NCBI GenBank assembly: GCA_050289385.1 | Contig: JBNKFQ010000057.1 | Location: 1-18,055, forward strand | From: JBNKFQ01 sp050289385 | GTDB lineage: Bacteria; Pseudomonadota; Gammaproteobacteria; Pseudomonadales; Porticoccaceae | Direction of reading: 5' to 3' | Length of the DNA stretch: 18,055 nucleotides | Shown here: positions 1-6,563 of the stretch, one piece after another | Numbering within the stretch: the stretch's first letter is position 1 | Layout: every line of letters starts with the position of its first letter | Notes under the pieces: model-generated | What the model was told of the DNA's origin: nothing | Database searches by the model: none | What the model saw: only the letters and a program-made list of their open reading frames with translations | Program-made: the position numbers and the translations under genes

Positions 1-1452
1 CAGGCAGATCGCCCTGCCGTGGTCGTGGATCTCAACGAGACAGCGGTGCAGGTTCCTGATGGCCGGCTCGTAGTCCTCCTCCCTGACCACGAACTGCATA
101 TCGACCTGGCGCATGGACTGGTGCATGGCCTGCACGTCAATATCCTGCTCTGCCAGAGCAGACACCGCTTTGGCCAGAATGCCGGTAACTTGCAAATCGC
201 TGCCTATGGCCGACACGATAGACACTTCAGTTTGATTGATTTCCGCGTCCGGGTAAATTTCCTCCAGTGCTTGCCGAATGCGTTTAACCGTTTTCAGGTT
301 ACCGGACAGATAGTGGGTGATGGTGTTAGCGTTGGTATCCTTGGCGATAAGCCGCGCCTTGAAGCGGCTTATCATCGCGAGAATTTCCCGGTCATATTGC
401 TCAACCTGGCCAGCCATATTCTGGTCAAACAGCTCCAATGCGTACACGCCCTTGCAGCCGGCGATAATTTCCACGCAGGGCGTGTCACTGACATAATCCG
501 GTGTAATCAGCGTGCCATTGTGGTTTGGTTCAAAAGTGTTTTTAACCCGCAGTGGAATATTGTTTTGCCGCAAACCCTTGGCCGCTTTTGGGTGAATTGC
601 TTCCATACCCAGATTGGCCAACTGGTCGGCCACATCATAATTGGTGCGGCCAATCGGCACAGCATTGTGTTCACCGACCAGCCTGGGATCTGCGCTGCTC
701 AAATGAAACTCTTTATGAATAACCGCTTCTCTGGCACCGGTCAATACCGCGATTCGGCTAAAAGTCATTTCACTATAGCCACGATTAAAGCTTGCCATTA
801 GTCCGATTTCGCTGTGTGCATAGCCGGTTACGATGGGCAGTTGCTGGCTCAGATCAATATTTTTGAAAGCGGTATTGATGCGTTCATCAAGGGGAATGTG
901 TGTGTCCGAGCGCCACCCGCTCAAGTCTACAAAACAGGTGTTAACACCATCGCGTTGTAACAGTTGCGCCGTGTTCCAGGCGCTGTGTGCTTCGCCGATA
1001 CTGGCCAGCATTTCCCGAACTGTGTCCAGGTGCTGTTGCAAGGAAAAGTGACCGTGTTTGCAGAGCCGTTGCAAGTCTTGCAGGCATTCTTCGGCGGCGT
1101 TCAGACGTTCGTCAATAAACTGGTTGGCTCTCTCCAGAGAGAGATCTTCTCCGAACAAAGCCTGGTTGATGGAGTGTAACCTTTGTCTCAAGCGGCTCAG
1201 TGCATTCAGCCAGCTGGCATCGTCCTTGCTGCTGGCAAACAGGCTACATACCCCGGGCTGACCGGATTTTTTATGCTCCAGCAAGTCATCCGTAATTCCA
1301 CCATAGGCAGATACCACAAAAATACGTTGATAAAGAGTATCTTTTCGAGTCGGTTTGAGCACAATGTTGTCACGTACAGCAGCGTAGTCACTCATCGACG
1401 TGCCGCCAATTTTTTCAACACTGTGTCGTTTTTCCTGTCGTTCAAGCGTCAC
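1..1452 (-). CDS. ask_ect: Ectoine-operon aspartokinase (Ask_Ect), 3' end cut by window edge
   Basis: Aspartate kinase phosphorylates L-aspartate, the first step towards aspartate-4-semialdehyde, the substrate of EctB; it acts in the cytoplasm. The frame is open for 484 codons down to base 1. The N-terminus carries the kinase signature VEKIGGTSMS (catalytic Lys about residue 14), followed by FVVSAYGGITDDLL. The middle has GYAHSEIGLMASFNRGYSEMT and FHLSSADPRLVG, typical of aspartokinases. The C-terminal part (TEVSIVSAIGSDL, then DIDVQAMHQSM) looks like paired ACT domains. I chose the GTG at 1452 because AGGGA lies 6 nt upstream and because an ATG at 1395 would lose the KIGGTS motif. It starts 16 bp after the DksA-like gene, so it is the last visible gene of the ect operon. 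Ask genes linked to ect operons are known as a separate aspartokinase class; that assignment here rests on context. The visible length suggests only a few residues are missing. Confidence 0.92.
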   Translation of the reverse strand, partial: MTLERQEKRHSVEKIGGTSMSDYAAVRDNIVLKPTRKDTLYQRIFVVSAYGGITDDLLEHKKSGQPGVCSLFASSKDDASWLNALSRLRQRLHSINQALFGEDLSLERANQFIDERLNAAEECLQDLQRLCKHGHFSLQQHLDTVREMLASIGEAHSAWNTAQLLQRDGVNTCFVDLSGWRSDTHIPLDERINTAFKNIDLSQQLPIVTGYAHSEIGLMASFNRGYSEMTFSRIAVLTGAREAVIHKEFHLSSADPRLVGEHNAVPIGRTNYDVADQLANLGMEAIHPKAAKGLRQNNIPLRVKNTFEPNHNGTLITPDYVSDTPCVEIIAGCKGVYALELFDQNMAGQVEQYDREILAMISRFKARLIAKDTNANTITHYLSGNLKTVKRIRQALEEIYPDAEINQTEVSIVSAIGSDLQVTGILAKAVSALAEQDIDVQAMHQSMRQVDMQFVVREEDYEPAIRNLHRCLVEIHDHGRAICL

Positions 1453-1468
1453 TGGCTTTCCCTGTTTT

Positions 1469-1795
1469 TTATTTTGCACAATTAACGCACAGCCGTGTTA
1501 CCGGAACGGCCTGCAACCGGGCAAAAGGAATTTCATTGCCACACTGTTGGCAAAATCCTGCGTCGTCGCTTTCCAGCCATTGAAGGTTGGCTTTAAGGCG
1601 CGACAGTTCCCTTTTTTCGTTTTCTGTAACCTGTGAGGTTACCGCCGAGGCGATCTTATTATCCAGGCTGGCAGAGGCATCATCGGCTTGCTCTGATTCG
1701 CCATTGCCGGTTGTTACCGGTGTGAGTAGTGCCTCCAGTTCCTTGATACGCTGCTTGATATTGTTCTGGAGCGTTTGTCGCTGGGCACTATTCAT
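1469..1795 (-). CDS. DksA/TraR-type C4 zinc-finger protein inside the ectoine operon
   Basis: A small cytoplasmic protein (108 aa from the ATG at 1795) of the DksA/TraR family, whose known members bind in the RNA polymerase secondary channel and alter promoter choice, often with ppGpp. Visible are a charged, probably coiled-coil N-terminal half (residues 1-75), a stretch QADDASASLD resembling the acidic tip of DksA, and a zinc finger with Cys82, Cys85, Cys103 and Cys106 (FCQQCGN, then LCVNC). It is shorter than E. coli DksA (about 150 aa) and nearer to TraR/DksA-like accessory proteins. Its ATG overlaps the last 8 nt of ectD, suggesting translational coupling. The start is ambiguous: two upstream in-frame ATGs at 1816 and 1837, each in a 21-bp repeat copy with its own AGGG, would add MTPIGQA once or twice. 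I see no sign of decay. Its role in ectoine expression is unknown. Confidence 0.82.
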   Translation of the reverse strand: MNSAQRQTLQNNIKQRIKELEALLTPVTTGNGESEQADDASASLDNKIASAVTSQVTENEKRELSRLKANLQWLESDDAGFCQQCGNEIPFARLQAVPVTRLCVNCAK

Positions 1796-2840
1796 GGCTT
1801 GCCCTATCGGGGTCATGGCTTGCCCTATCGGGGTCATGGCTTACCCTTTCGGGGTCATGGCTTACCCTATCGGGGTCATGGCTCGCCTCGTCATGGTTTG
1901 CTTCGATATCTGACGGTACAAGTGCCTGAATGTTTTTTCGCGTGCAAATATATTCCGGTCTGGGTGGTTGATCGCAAAACGGTTCCTGGACGCGGTTGCT
2001 TATTGCGTTGTAGACGAAAAAGACATTGGAACGCGGGAAAGGCGTGATATTGCCGTTTGAGCCATGCATTGTGTTGCAATCAAATACAATAACGCTGCCC
2101 GGCTTGCCCATGGCAGTAACGATGCCCCCGTCCTTGACCAGCTGGTTTAGGCAGGCATCGTTGGGCACTCCGTATTCCTGCTTTTTGAGTGATGATTCAA
2201 AGTGATTTTCCGGTGTATTTCCTTCGCACACGACATACTGTTCATGCGAACCGGGAATCAGCATCAACGGGCCGTTATTGTCATGATTTTCGGTCAGTGT
2301 GATCGACATGCTCAGGGCTCGCATGGACGGCATTCCATCTTCCACGTGCCAGGTTTCAAAGTCCGAGTGCCAGTAAAACTCCTTGCCGCGAAAGCCGGGT
2401 TTGTAGTTTACACGCGACTGGTGCACATAAACTTCATCATCCAGCAGGTAGCGAGCCAGGTTCAGCAATCGCGGGTCTGCGGCCATTTTTTTGTAGACAG
2501 CACTGATTTCATGTACGCGAAAAATTGAGCGTACATCGTCGCTACCGGGTTCTGTGATGGTTTCGCCAGACGCCTTTATGCCCGGATCGTGTCTCAGCCG
2601 TTCGAGTTCTTGCTGAAACCGGTTGACTTCGCGTTGACTAAAGACGTTATCCAGTATTAAAAAACCCCGGGACTGGTATTGCTCAATCAATGCTCCGTCG
2701 AGCGGAGCAGCAGCGAAATCTTGAGCATAGACGACTGGATCCTGGCGTTGCACAAAGCCGGCGCTGTGATCGCCTCGAGACGGATACCGGTCTTGATTGT
2801 CATTGCCGGTGGCTGGGCAATTTGTTGTCAAAGAAGTCAT
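1788..2840 (-). CDS. ectD: Ectoine hydroxylase with repetitive C-terminal tail
   Basis: EctD is an Fe(II)/2-oxoglutarate-dependent dioxygenase (PhyH superfamily) that converts ectoine to 5-hydroxyectoine in the cytoplasm. The family signature is present around FYWHSDFETWHVEDGMP; the likely iron ligands are His158, Asp160 and His259 (MHGSNGN), counted from the start used here. I chose the ATG at 2840 because AGAGGGAG sits just upstream; an ATG at 2870, two bases after the ectC stop, has no comparable ribosome site and would add ten residues. At 350 aa it exceeds the usual length of about 300-310. The excess is a C-terminal tail from about residue 308, ending in NHDEA, SHDPDRV, SHDPERV, SHDPDRA, SHDPDRA, SHE, encoded by the 21-bp repeat. 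The catalytic core looks intact. The tail is outside the core motifs and may be neutral, or may exist because the DNA serves the next gene's start. Confidence 0.95.
   Translation of the reverse strand: MTSLTTNCPATGNDNQDRYPSRGDHSAGFVQRQDPVVYAQDFAAAPLDGALIEQYQSRGFLILDNVFSQREVNRFQQELERLRHDPGIKASGETITEPGSDDVRSIFRVHEISAVYKKMAADPRLLNLARYLLDDEVYVHQSRVNYKPGFRGKEFYWHSDFETWHVEDGMPSMRALSMSITLTENHDNNGPLMLIPGSHEQYVVCEGNTPENHFESSLKKQEYGVPNDACLNQLVKDGGIVTAMGKPGSVIVFDCNTMHGSNGNITPFPRSNVFFVYNAISNRVQEPFCDQPPRPEYICTRKNIQALVPSDIEANHDEASHDPDRVSHDPERVSHDPDRASHDPDRASHE
1794..1892. repeat. 21-bp tandem repeat, four full units plus a 15-bp remnant
   Basis: Full units lie at 1794-1814, 1815-1835, 1836-1856 and 1857-1877, followed by a shorter related unit at 1878-1892. 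The length is a multiple of three, so all reading frames are kept. On the minus strand each full unit encodes SHDPDRA, SHDPDRV or SHDPERV at the EctD C-terminus. It also contains AGGG, six bases, then ATG, which is the ribosome-binding site and start of the downstream DksA-like gene. A C/T difference between units changes Ala to Val in ectD and at the same time turns CAA (Gln) into TAA (stop) in the other frame. This looks like slippage or unequal exchange at a gene junction, not CRISPR, as there are no spacers. Confidence 0.93.
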
Positions 2841-2872
2841 ATCTCCCTCTTTAGTTTTTGCATTCTCCATGG

Positions 2873-3277
2873 TTATTCCGCAATTGTTTCTGCTTCCAGT
2901 TCATAAGCCCCTTCGGAATTGTGCACCTCTTTTCCGTTTAAGGGGGGATTGAATACACAAGCCATTTTCATTTCCTTAAACGCACGCAGTATGTGTTTGT
3001 CGTGTTTATTCAGGTTGTAAAGAGTGCCCGGTCCGATAGGGTAGACTTTGCCATCCTCTATTGTTTCCACTTCGCCTTCACCGGAAATGCAGTACACAGA
3101 CTCTAGATGATTCTGGTAGTGCATCTGGAAGTCGGCACCCTGATATATAGTGGTGATGTGAAATGAATAACCCATGTTGTCGTCCTTGAGTAGCAAACGG
3201 GTACTTTCCCAATGGCCATCGGGAGAAACAATACGGCGCCTGGTTTCTTCGGCATCTTTCAGGTGTCTGACAATCAC
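2873..3277 (-). CDS. ectC: L-ectoine synthase
   Basis: EctC cyclises N-gamma-acetyl-2,4-diaminobutyrate to ectoine by water elimination. It is a small cupin-fold enzyme; 134 aa is the normal size. The start MIVRHLKDAEET and the block FQMHYQNHLESVYCISGEGEVE are characteristic. Residues matching the metal ligands described for EctC are Glu59, Tyr87 and His95 (TLYNLNKHDKH). The start codon is GTG, with GAGG about 10 nt upstream. It is the third gene of the minus-strand operon, separated from ectB by 100 bp holding a perfect hairpin and from ectD by the ribosome-binding region of ectD. Assignment is firm from sequence and neighbours together. Confidence 0.97.
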   Translation of the reverse strand: MIVRHLKDAEETRRRIVSPDGHWESTRLLLKDDNMGYSFHITTIYQGADFQMHYQNHLESVYCISGEGEVETIEDGKVYPIGPGTLYNLNKHDKHILRAFKEMKMACVFNPPLNGKEVHNSEGAYELEAETIAE

Positions 3278-3315
3278 TGTAGTTGATCCTCAAGATTGTG
3301 TTTTTATGTCGTGTC

Positions 3316-3342
3316 ATAGCCACAGTGTTTGGCTGTGGCTAT
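3316..3342 (-). other. Perfect 10-bp hairpin in the ectB-ectC gap
   Basis: ATAGCCACAG (3316-3325) pairs perfectly with CTGTGGCTAT (3333-3342) across a 7-nt loop. It lies within the 100-bp gap 3278-3377 between the ectB stop and the ectC start. Read on the operon (minus) strand no T-run follows, so it is unlikely to be an intrinsic terminator there. It could be an mRNA stability or processing element. On the plus strand it is followed by only four T residues. Confidence 0.6.
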
Positions 3343-3377
3343 TTTCAAATGGTAGAGTCGAAAAATTGCTGGACCTG

Positions 3378-4685
3378 TTAACCGACCAAACGCTGATCCT
3401 CGAAAAAATCAAACTCCTCGGGGATTGAATCTTCTTTGGCGCATACTTCCTTAATTGCCTGCTCGACGATATCAATGCCTTTTTTCAGATTGTCATCGCT
3501 GATGATAAGTGGACACAAAAATTTGACTACGTGATCATCTGCACCACTGGTTTCGATGATGAGGCCATTTTTAAATGCATTGCGAGTAATTTTTCCCGCA
3601 ATATCACCGTTGACGCAGTTGATACCCTGGAACATGCCGCGTCCCCGAGTGGTAAAGTGACCCTCGCCGTACTTTTCGACAATGGAGTCCAGACGTTGTG
3701 AAATGTATTGTCCCTTGCATTTGATGTCGTTTGCAAATTGCTCATCAGACCAATAATGATCAATAGCTGCCTTTGCTGTTACAAAGGCAAAATTGTTACC
3801 CCTGAAAGTACCGTTATGTTCGCCGGGCTTCCATTGGTCAAGCTCCGGTTTAATTAATACAACAGCAAAAGGCAGACCATAACCACCCAGCGATTTTGAC
3901 AGAGTAACAATGTCGGGTTTGATGCCGGCTTCTTCAAAACTGAAGTAGTTGCCGGTGCGACCGCAGCCAGCCTGAATATCATCGATAATAAGCAGTACTT
4001 CATGCTTGCGGCAGATTTTTTCCAGATTTTGCAGCCACTCGGTGGAAGCAGCATTAATACCGCCTTCGCCCTGTACGGTTTCCACAATGACCGCTGCAGG
4101 CAAATCAATACCGCTACTGGAGTCTGACAATACTTTGTCCAGGTAGGCAGTGGTGTCGACATCGTCACCAAGATAGCCATCGTAGGGCATTCGGCTAACG
4201 CCATTAAGACTGACACCGGAGGCACCACGATGATGGGAATTACCAGTGGTCGCCAGCGCACCCAGGCTGACACCGTGAAAGCCGTTGGTAAATGAAATAA
4301 TATTTTCCCGGCCGGTTACATTGCGTGCCAGTTTTAAAGCGGCTTCTACAGCATTGGTACCGGTAGGCCCGGTAAACTGTACTACGTAGTCCAGTGCCCC
4401 TGGCTTGAGAATTTTTTCGTTAAAACTTTCCAGAAATTCGCCTTTGGCTCTCGTATGCAGATCAAGTCCATGAGTTATGCCATCGCTTTTTATGTAATCC
4501 AGCAATTTTTCCTTGAATACCGGGTTGTTGTGTCCGTAGTTCAGGGTGCCTGCACCTGCCAGGAAATCCAGATATTCGTTGCCTTCCTCGTCATACAGGT
4601 GTTCGCCAACCGCTCGATTAAATACTCGAGGGAATGAGCGCGCATAACTTTGAACTTCAGATTCAATTTCTTCAAAAATTTTCAT
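3378..4685 (-). CDS. ectB: L-2,4-diaminobutyrate:2-oxoglutarate aminotransferase
   Basis: EctB transfers an amino group from glutamate to aspartate-4-semialdehyde, giving 2,4-diaminobutyrate, the first committed step to ectoine. It is a class III PLP aminotransferase of normal length (435 aa). Visible motifs are FLAGAGTLNYGHNNP near the N-terminus, QFTGPTGTNAVEAALK (about 103-118, phosphate-binding region), IIDDIQAGCGRTG with Asp235/Asp236 for the PLP ring nitrogen, and TLSKSLGGYG with the PLP lysine at 264. The ATG at 4685 has AAGGAGA 8 nt upstream. It is the second gene of the operon, 62 bp after ectA. It could only be confused with other class III aminotransferases, but the EctA/C/D neighbours settle it. 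Confidence 0.97.
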   Translation of the reverse strand: MKIFEEIESEVQSYARSFPRVFNRAVGEHLYDEEGNEYLDFLAGAGTLNYGHNNPVFKEKLLDYIKSDGITHGLDLHTRAKGEFLESFNEKILKPGALDYVVQFTGPTGTNAVEAALKLARNVTGRENIISFTNGFHGVSLGALATTGNSHHRGASGVSLNGVSRMPYDGYLGDDVDTTAYLDKVLSDSSSGIDLPAAVIVETVQGEGGINAASTEWLQNLEKICRKHEVLLIIDDIQAGCGRTGNYFSFEEAGIKPDIVTLSKSLGGYGLPFAVVLIKPELDQWKPGEHNGTFRGNNFAFVTAKAAIDHYWSDEQFANDIKCKGQYISQRLDSIVEKYGEGHFTTRGRGMFQGINCVNGDIAGKITRNAFKNGLIIETSGADDHVVKFLCPLIISDDNLKKGIDIVEQAIKEVCAKEDSIPEEFDFFEDQRLVG

Positions 4686-4747
4686 TGAGCATTCTCCTTA
4701 AATGCATAGTGTCCCTGGTCGCACGGTCTCTGGCAGAAGGTCCGGGG

Positions 4748-5257
4748 CTATATTTGCCGGACGGTGAAAGGGCCGAGGCGTGCCAATATTTCGCTGTCGT
4801 GCTGACCGTCAAAATGCTGTTGCTGGTCAAACATGACGGATTTTTTGAGTTTGCAGCCGAGTTTTTTGGCGAGTCCCTGAAACAGTGCCCAGGAAGCCTG
4901 ATTGGACTCGGTAACCGTGGTTTCCAGGTAGTTCACCTGGTGGCACTGGGGGCGGTTCAGAATATGTTTCAGCATATGGGTGGCGAGGCCTCGCCCCCGG
5001 GCGGGCTCTCCGACAGCCACTTGCCAGACAAACAGTACGTTTGGCCGATCGGGAACGAGATAAGCAGAAATGAATCCCACCAGAGTGCCCTGAACTTCTG
5101 CGGCAACCGACGTATTGGCAAAATGGCTGCATTGCAGCAGATTGCAGTACATCGAATTGCTGTCCAGAGGAGGACATTCATTAACTAACTTAAATACCGC
5201 CGCGCCATCTGCAGCTGTGGGAGTACGGATCTGGATATCGCTTGACAGGTCAGGCAT
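4748..5257 (-). CDS. ectA: L-2,4-diaminobutyrate gamma-acetyltransferase
   Basis: EctA acetylates the gamma-amino group of 2,4-diaminobutyrate with acetyl-CoA. The 169-aa protein is a GNAT-fold acetyltransferase of the expected size. It has the EctA-typical LDSNSMYCNLLQCSHFA (about 31-47) and the acetyl-CoA-binding motif A with ARGRGLATHML (86-96), then LETTVTESNQASWALF. It is the first gene of the minus-strand ectoine operon and faces ectR across a 269-bp control region. The ribosome-binding site before the ATG at 5257 is weak (only a short purine run), which may limit expression at low salinity or reflect use of leader structure. No alternative start fits the family N-terminus better. Confidence 0.96.
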   Translation of the reverse strand: MPDLSSDIQIRTPTAADGAAVFKLVNECPPLDSNSMYCNLLQCSHFANTSVAAEVQGTLVGFISAYLVPDRPNVLFVWQVAVGEPARGRGLATHMLKHILNRPQCHQVNYLETTVTESNQASWALFQGLAKKLGCKLKKSVMFDQQQHFDGQHDSEILARLGPFTVRQI

Positions 5258-5268
5258 ATGTGGTCTTT

Positions 5269-5286
5269 TGTTTAGAAAACTAAATA
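5269..5286. promoter_or_regulatory. Candidate EctR operator O1 overlapping an ectA -10 box
   Basis: TGTTTAGA-AA-ACTAAATA is an 18-bp pseudopalindrome with two 8-bp half-sites and a 2-bp spacer. It lies 12-29 bp upstream of the ectA ATG and overlaps a minus-strand -10-like TATATT (5283-5288), for which I see no good -35. As I recall, the EctR1 site in a halotolerant methanotroph is TATTTAGT-GT-ACTATATA, with the same geometry and 13 of 16 half-site positions matching here. MarR-family repressors commonly block the -10 region. Confidence 0.65.
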
Positions 5287-5375
5287 TAATTCAAGGTTAA
5301 AAATTGGAGGTTTTTAAAAAAACCATAATTATCAGTTAAGTTTTCCCGAAAAACACAACAAAATGCGCTCCTAAT

Positions 5376-5393
5376 TGCTTTGAAGACTAAACA
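5376..5393. promoter_or_regulatory. Candidate EctR operator O2
   Basis: TGCTTTGA-AG-ACTAAACA matches the O1 site at 14 of 18 positions with the same half-site spacing. It starts 107 bp from O1, close to ten helical turns, so two bound dimers could face the same side of the DNA. It touches the -10 box of the upstream candidate ectA promoter at base 5393. One half-site (ACTAAACA) is strong and the other is weaker. Confidence 0.5.
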
Positions 5394-5422
5394 TTTTAAC
5401 GCAGCTGTCAGCGTAATTGCAA
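5393..5422 (-). promoter_or_regulatory. Candidate distal ectA promoter
   Basis: On the minus strand TTGCAA (5417-5422) is followed after 18 bp by TAAAAT (5393-5398), a fair sigma-70 pair. It would give a leader of roughly 130 nt before ectA. The candidate operator O2 begins at the downstream edge of the -10 box. No experimental support can be seen from sequence. Confidence 0.45.
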
Positions 5423-5435
5423 ATGGGCAGGGTTG

Positions 5436-5488
5436 AGCGCGGTGGTGGAAAGCAGGGATTTCCTGCTTTTGTTGTGGTTGATCGCGCT
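5436..5488. repeat. Nested inverted repeat upstream of ectR
   Basis: Inner arms AAAGCAGG (5449-5456) and CCTGCTTT (5462-5469) are perfect complements around a 5-base centre. Outer arms AGCGCG (5436-5441) and CGCGCT (5483-5488) are also perfect complements. The right outer arm ends one base before the ectR -10 box TATAAT, so the element covers the place where the ectR -35 would lie. It may be a binding site or a cruciform-prone element; no T-run follows either side. Confidence 0.5.
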
Positions 5489-5494
5489 TATAAT
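5489..5494 (+). promoter_or_regulatory. Candidate ectR -10 box
   Basis: A perfect TATAAT lies 32 bp upstream of the ectR GTG start. A recognisable -35 is lacking (only TTTTGT at 5467-5472, 16 bp upstream), so the promoter may be weak or need an activator. Confidence 0.45.
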
Positions 5495-5526
5495 GGTGCT
5501 CTTTTTACCTGGTTAAGAGTTTTACC

Positions 5527-6039
5527 GTGGATAGAATAGAAGAAGTTCTGGTTGCCCTGCGGCGCGTGATTCGGGCAACGGACCTGCACTCAAAGCATCT
5601 GGCCAAAACAACAGGGCTAACCGCCCCTCAAATCCTGTTGTTGCAGGCGATTCGGGATCGGGGGCAGGTGACGATTGGCGAGCTGGCCAACCAGGTTAGT
5701 CTCAGTCAGGCAACAGTAACGACCATACTTGATCGCCTGGAAAAGCGTGGGCTGGTGTACCGGGAGCGTTCAGAGCAGGATAAGCGCAAGGTGCATGCTT
5801 ATTTAACTGACGTTGCCCTCAAAACGTTGAAAAATGCCCCGATTCCTTTGCAGGAGCAGTTTACGCGCCAGTTTTCAGACCTGAAAGAGTGGGAGCAGAC
5901 CATGATCATTGGTGCATTGCAGCGCGTGGCCTATATGATGGATGCTCAACATATCGATGCGTCACCGGTGCTCGATGTGGGCACTATTGACCGCATCGGC
6001 GCGTTTGCAGAAAAACAGGATGTTCAGGACCGGCAATAA
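5527..6039 (+). CDS. ectR: MarR-family transcriptional regulator, EctR type
   Basis: A 170-aa MarR-family winged-helix regulator. The DNA-binding core is visible as TIGELANQVSLSQATVTTIL (about 49-68) followed by DRLEKRGLVYRERSEQDKRK, the recognition helix and wing. The N-terminal helix VLVALRRVIRATDLHSKHL and the C-terminal helices would form the dimer interface. It starts with GTG at 5527, preceded by a TAAGAG stretch. EctR proteins are MarR-type repressors transcribed divergently from ectA in halotolerant methylotrophs and other bacteria, which is the arrangement here. Two EctR-like sites lie in the shared control region. It ends 5 bp before the convergent Lrp-type gene. The MarR assignment is certain; control of ect genes is inferred from position and the sites. 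Confidence 0.9.
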   Translation: MDRIEEVLVALRRVIRATDLHSKHLAKTTGLTAPQILLLQAIRDRGQVTIGELANQVSLSQATVTTILDRLEKRGLVYRERSEQDKRKVHAYLTDVALKTLKNAPIPLQEQFTRQFSDLKEWEQTMIIGALQRVAYMMDAQHIDASPVLDVGTIDRIGAFAEKQDVQDRQ

Positions 6040-6044
6040 AAAGG

Positions 6045-6539
6045 TCAGTTTTCCTCATCTTTCAGGTGAAGTGGAATGGCGGTTTCCGATTTCACTTCCT
6101 GCATGGCAACGTAGGTATGAGTCTCGCGTACATTGGGAATATTGGCCAGTTGCTCACCCAGAAAGAGTCGGTAACTTTGCATATCGGCAGTGCGAACCTT
6201 GAGCAGGTAATCAAAGCCGCCAGAAACCATGTGACACTCTTGCACCTCATCGAGTTTGGCGATGGCCCGGTTGAAGTCGTCGAGTTCTTGCGACGCTGTG
6301 CTGCGCAGCGACACCTGTATAAACGCAAGTAGCCCGGCATTGAGCAGGTAGGGGTCCAGAACACAGGCGTAACGGCGAATATAGCCGTCCCGTTCCAGCC
6401 GTTTGACCCTCTCCAGACACGGAGGCGGCGTCAGGTGTACCCGCTCTGCCAGGTCTACGTTGGAGACTTTGCTGTTCTGTTGCAGAATGGAAAGAATCTG
6501 ATAATCGACCCGATCCAAGGACTTGAGTTTTTTATTCAT
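6045..6539 (-). CDS. Lrp/AsnC-family transcriptional regulator, probably of proline use
   Basis: A 164-aa Lrp/AsnC protein: N-terminal helix-turn-helix (SLDRVDYQILSILQQNSKVSN then VDLAERVHLTPPPCLERVKRL, residues about 7-48) and a C-terminal RAM ligand-binding domain (about 65-150, with EVQECHMVSGGFDYLLKVR). Length is standard. It is divergent from pepQ and upstream of putA. In other proteobacteria an Lrp-type PutR activates putA in response to proline, and the PutA here has no DNA-binding domain of its own, so a PutR-like role is a reasonable inference. Its 3' end is 5 bp from the end of ectR, leaving no room for separate terminators. A TATAAT lies on the minus strand at 6572-6577 upstream of its start. 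Confidence 0.9.
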   Translation of the reverse strand: MNKKLKSLDRVDYQILSILQQNSKVSNVDLAERVHLTPPPCLERVKRLERDGYIRRYACVLDPYLLNAGLLAFIQVSLRSTASQELDDFNRAIAKLDEVQECHMVSGGFDYLLKVRTADMQSYRLFLGEQLANIPNVRETHTYVAMQEVKSETAIPLHLKDEEN

Positions 6540-6563
6540 AGCTATATTCCGGGGGCGATGCTT

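Noticed and set aside
19..801. 260-aa plus-strand reading frame
   Set aside because: It is the antisense of the aspartokinase gene; it has no family features, while the minus strand reads a clean aspartokinase.
1794..1892. Possible CRISPR array
   Set aside because: Units are directly contiguous with no spacers and keep the ectD reading frame, so this is a coding tandem repeat.
3316..3346. Plus-strand intrinsic terminator in the ectB-ectC gap
   Set aside because: Only four T residues follow and there is no plus-strand gene upstream to terminate.
4634..5188. 184-aa plus-strand frame across ectA
   Set aside because: Shadow of ectA and the ectB start; EctA motifs on the other strand are decisive.
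5285..5290. Perfect plus-strand TATAAT as an ectR promoter
   Set aside because: No -35 partner upstream and about 240 bp from ectR; it lies within the AT-rich ectA operator, and a nearer TATAAT at 5489 fits better.
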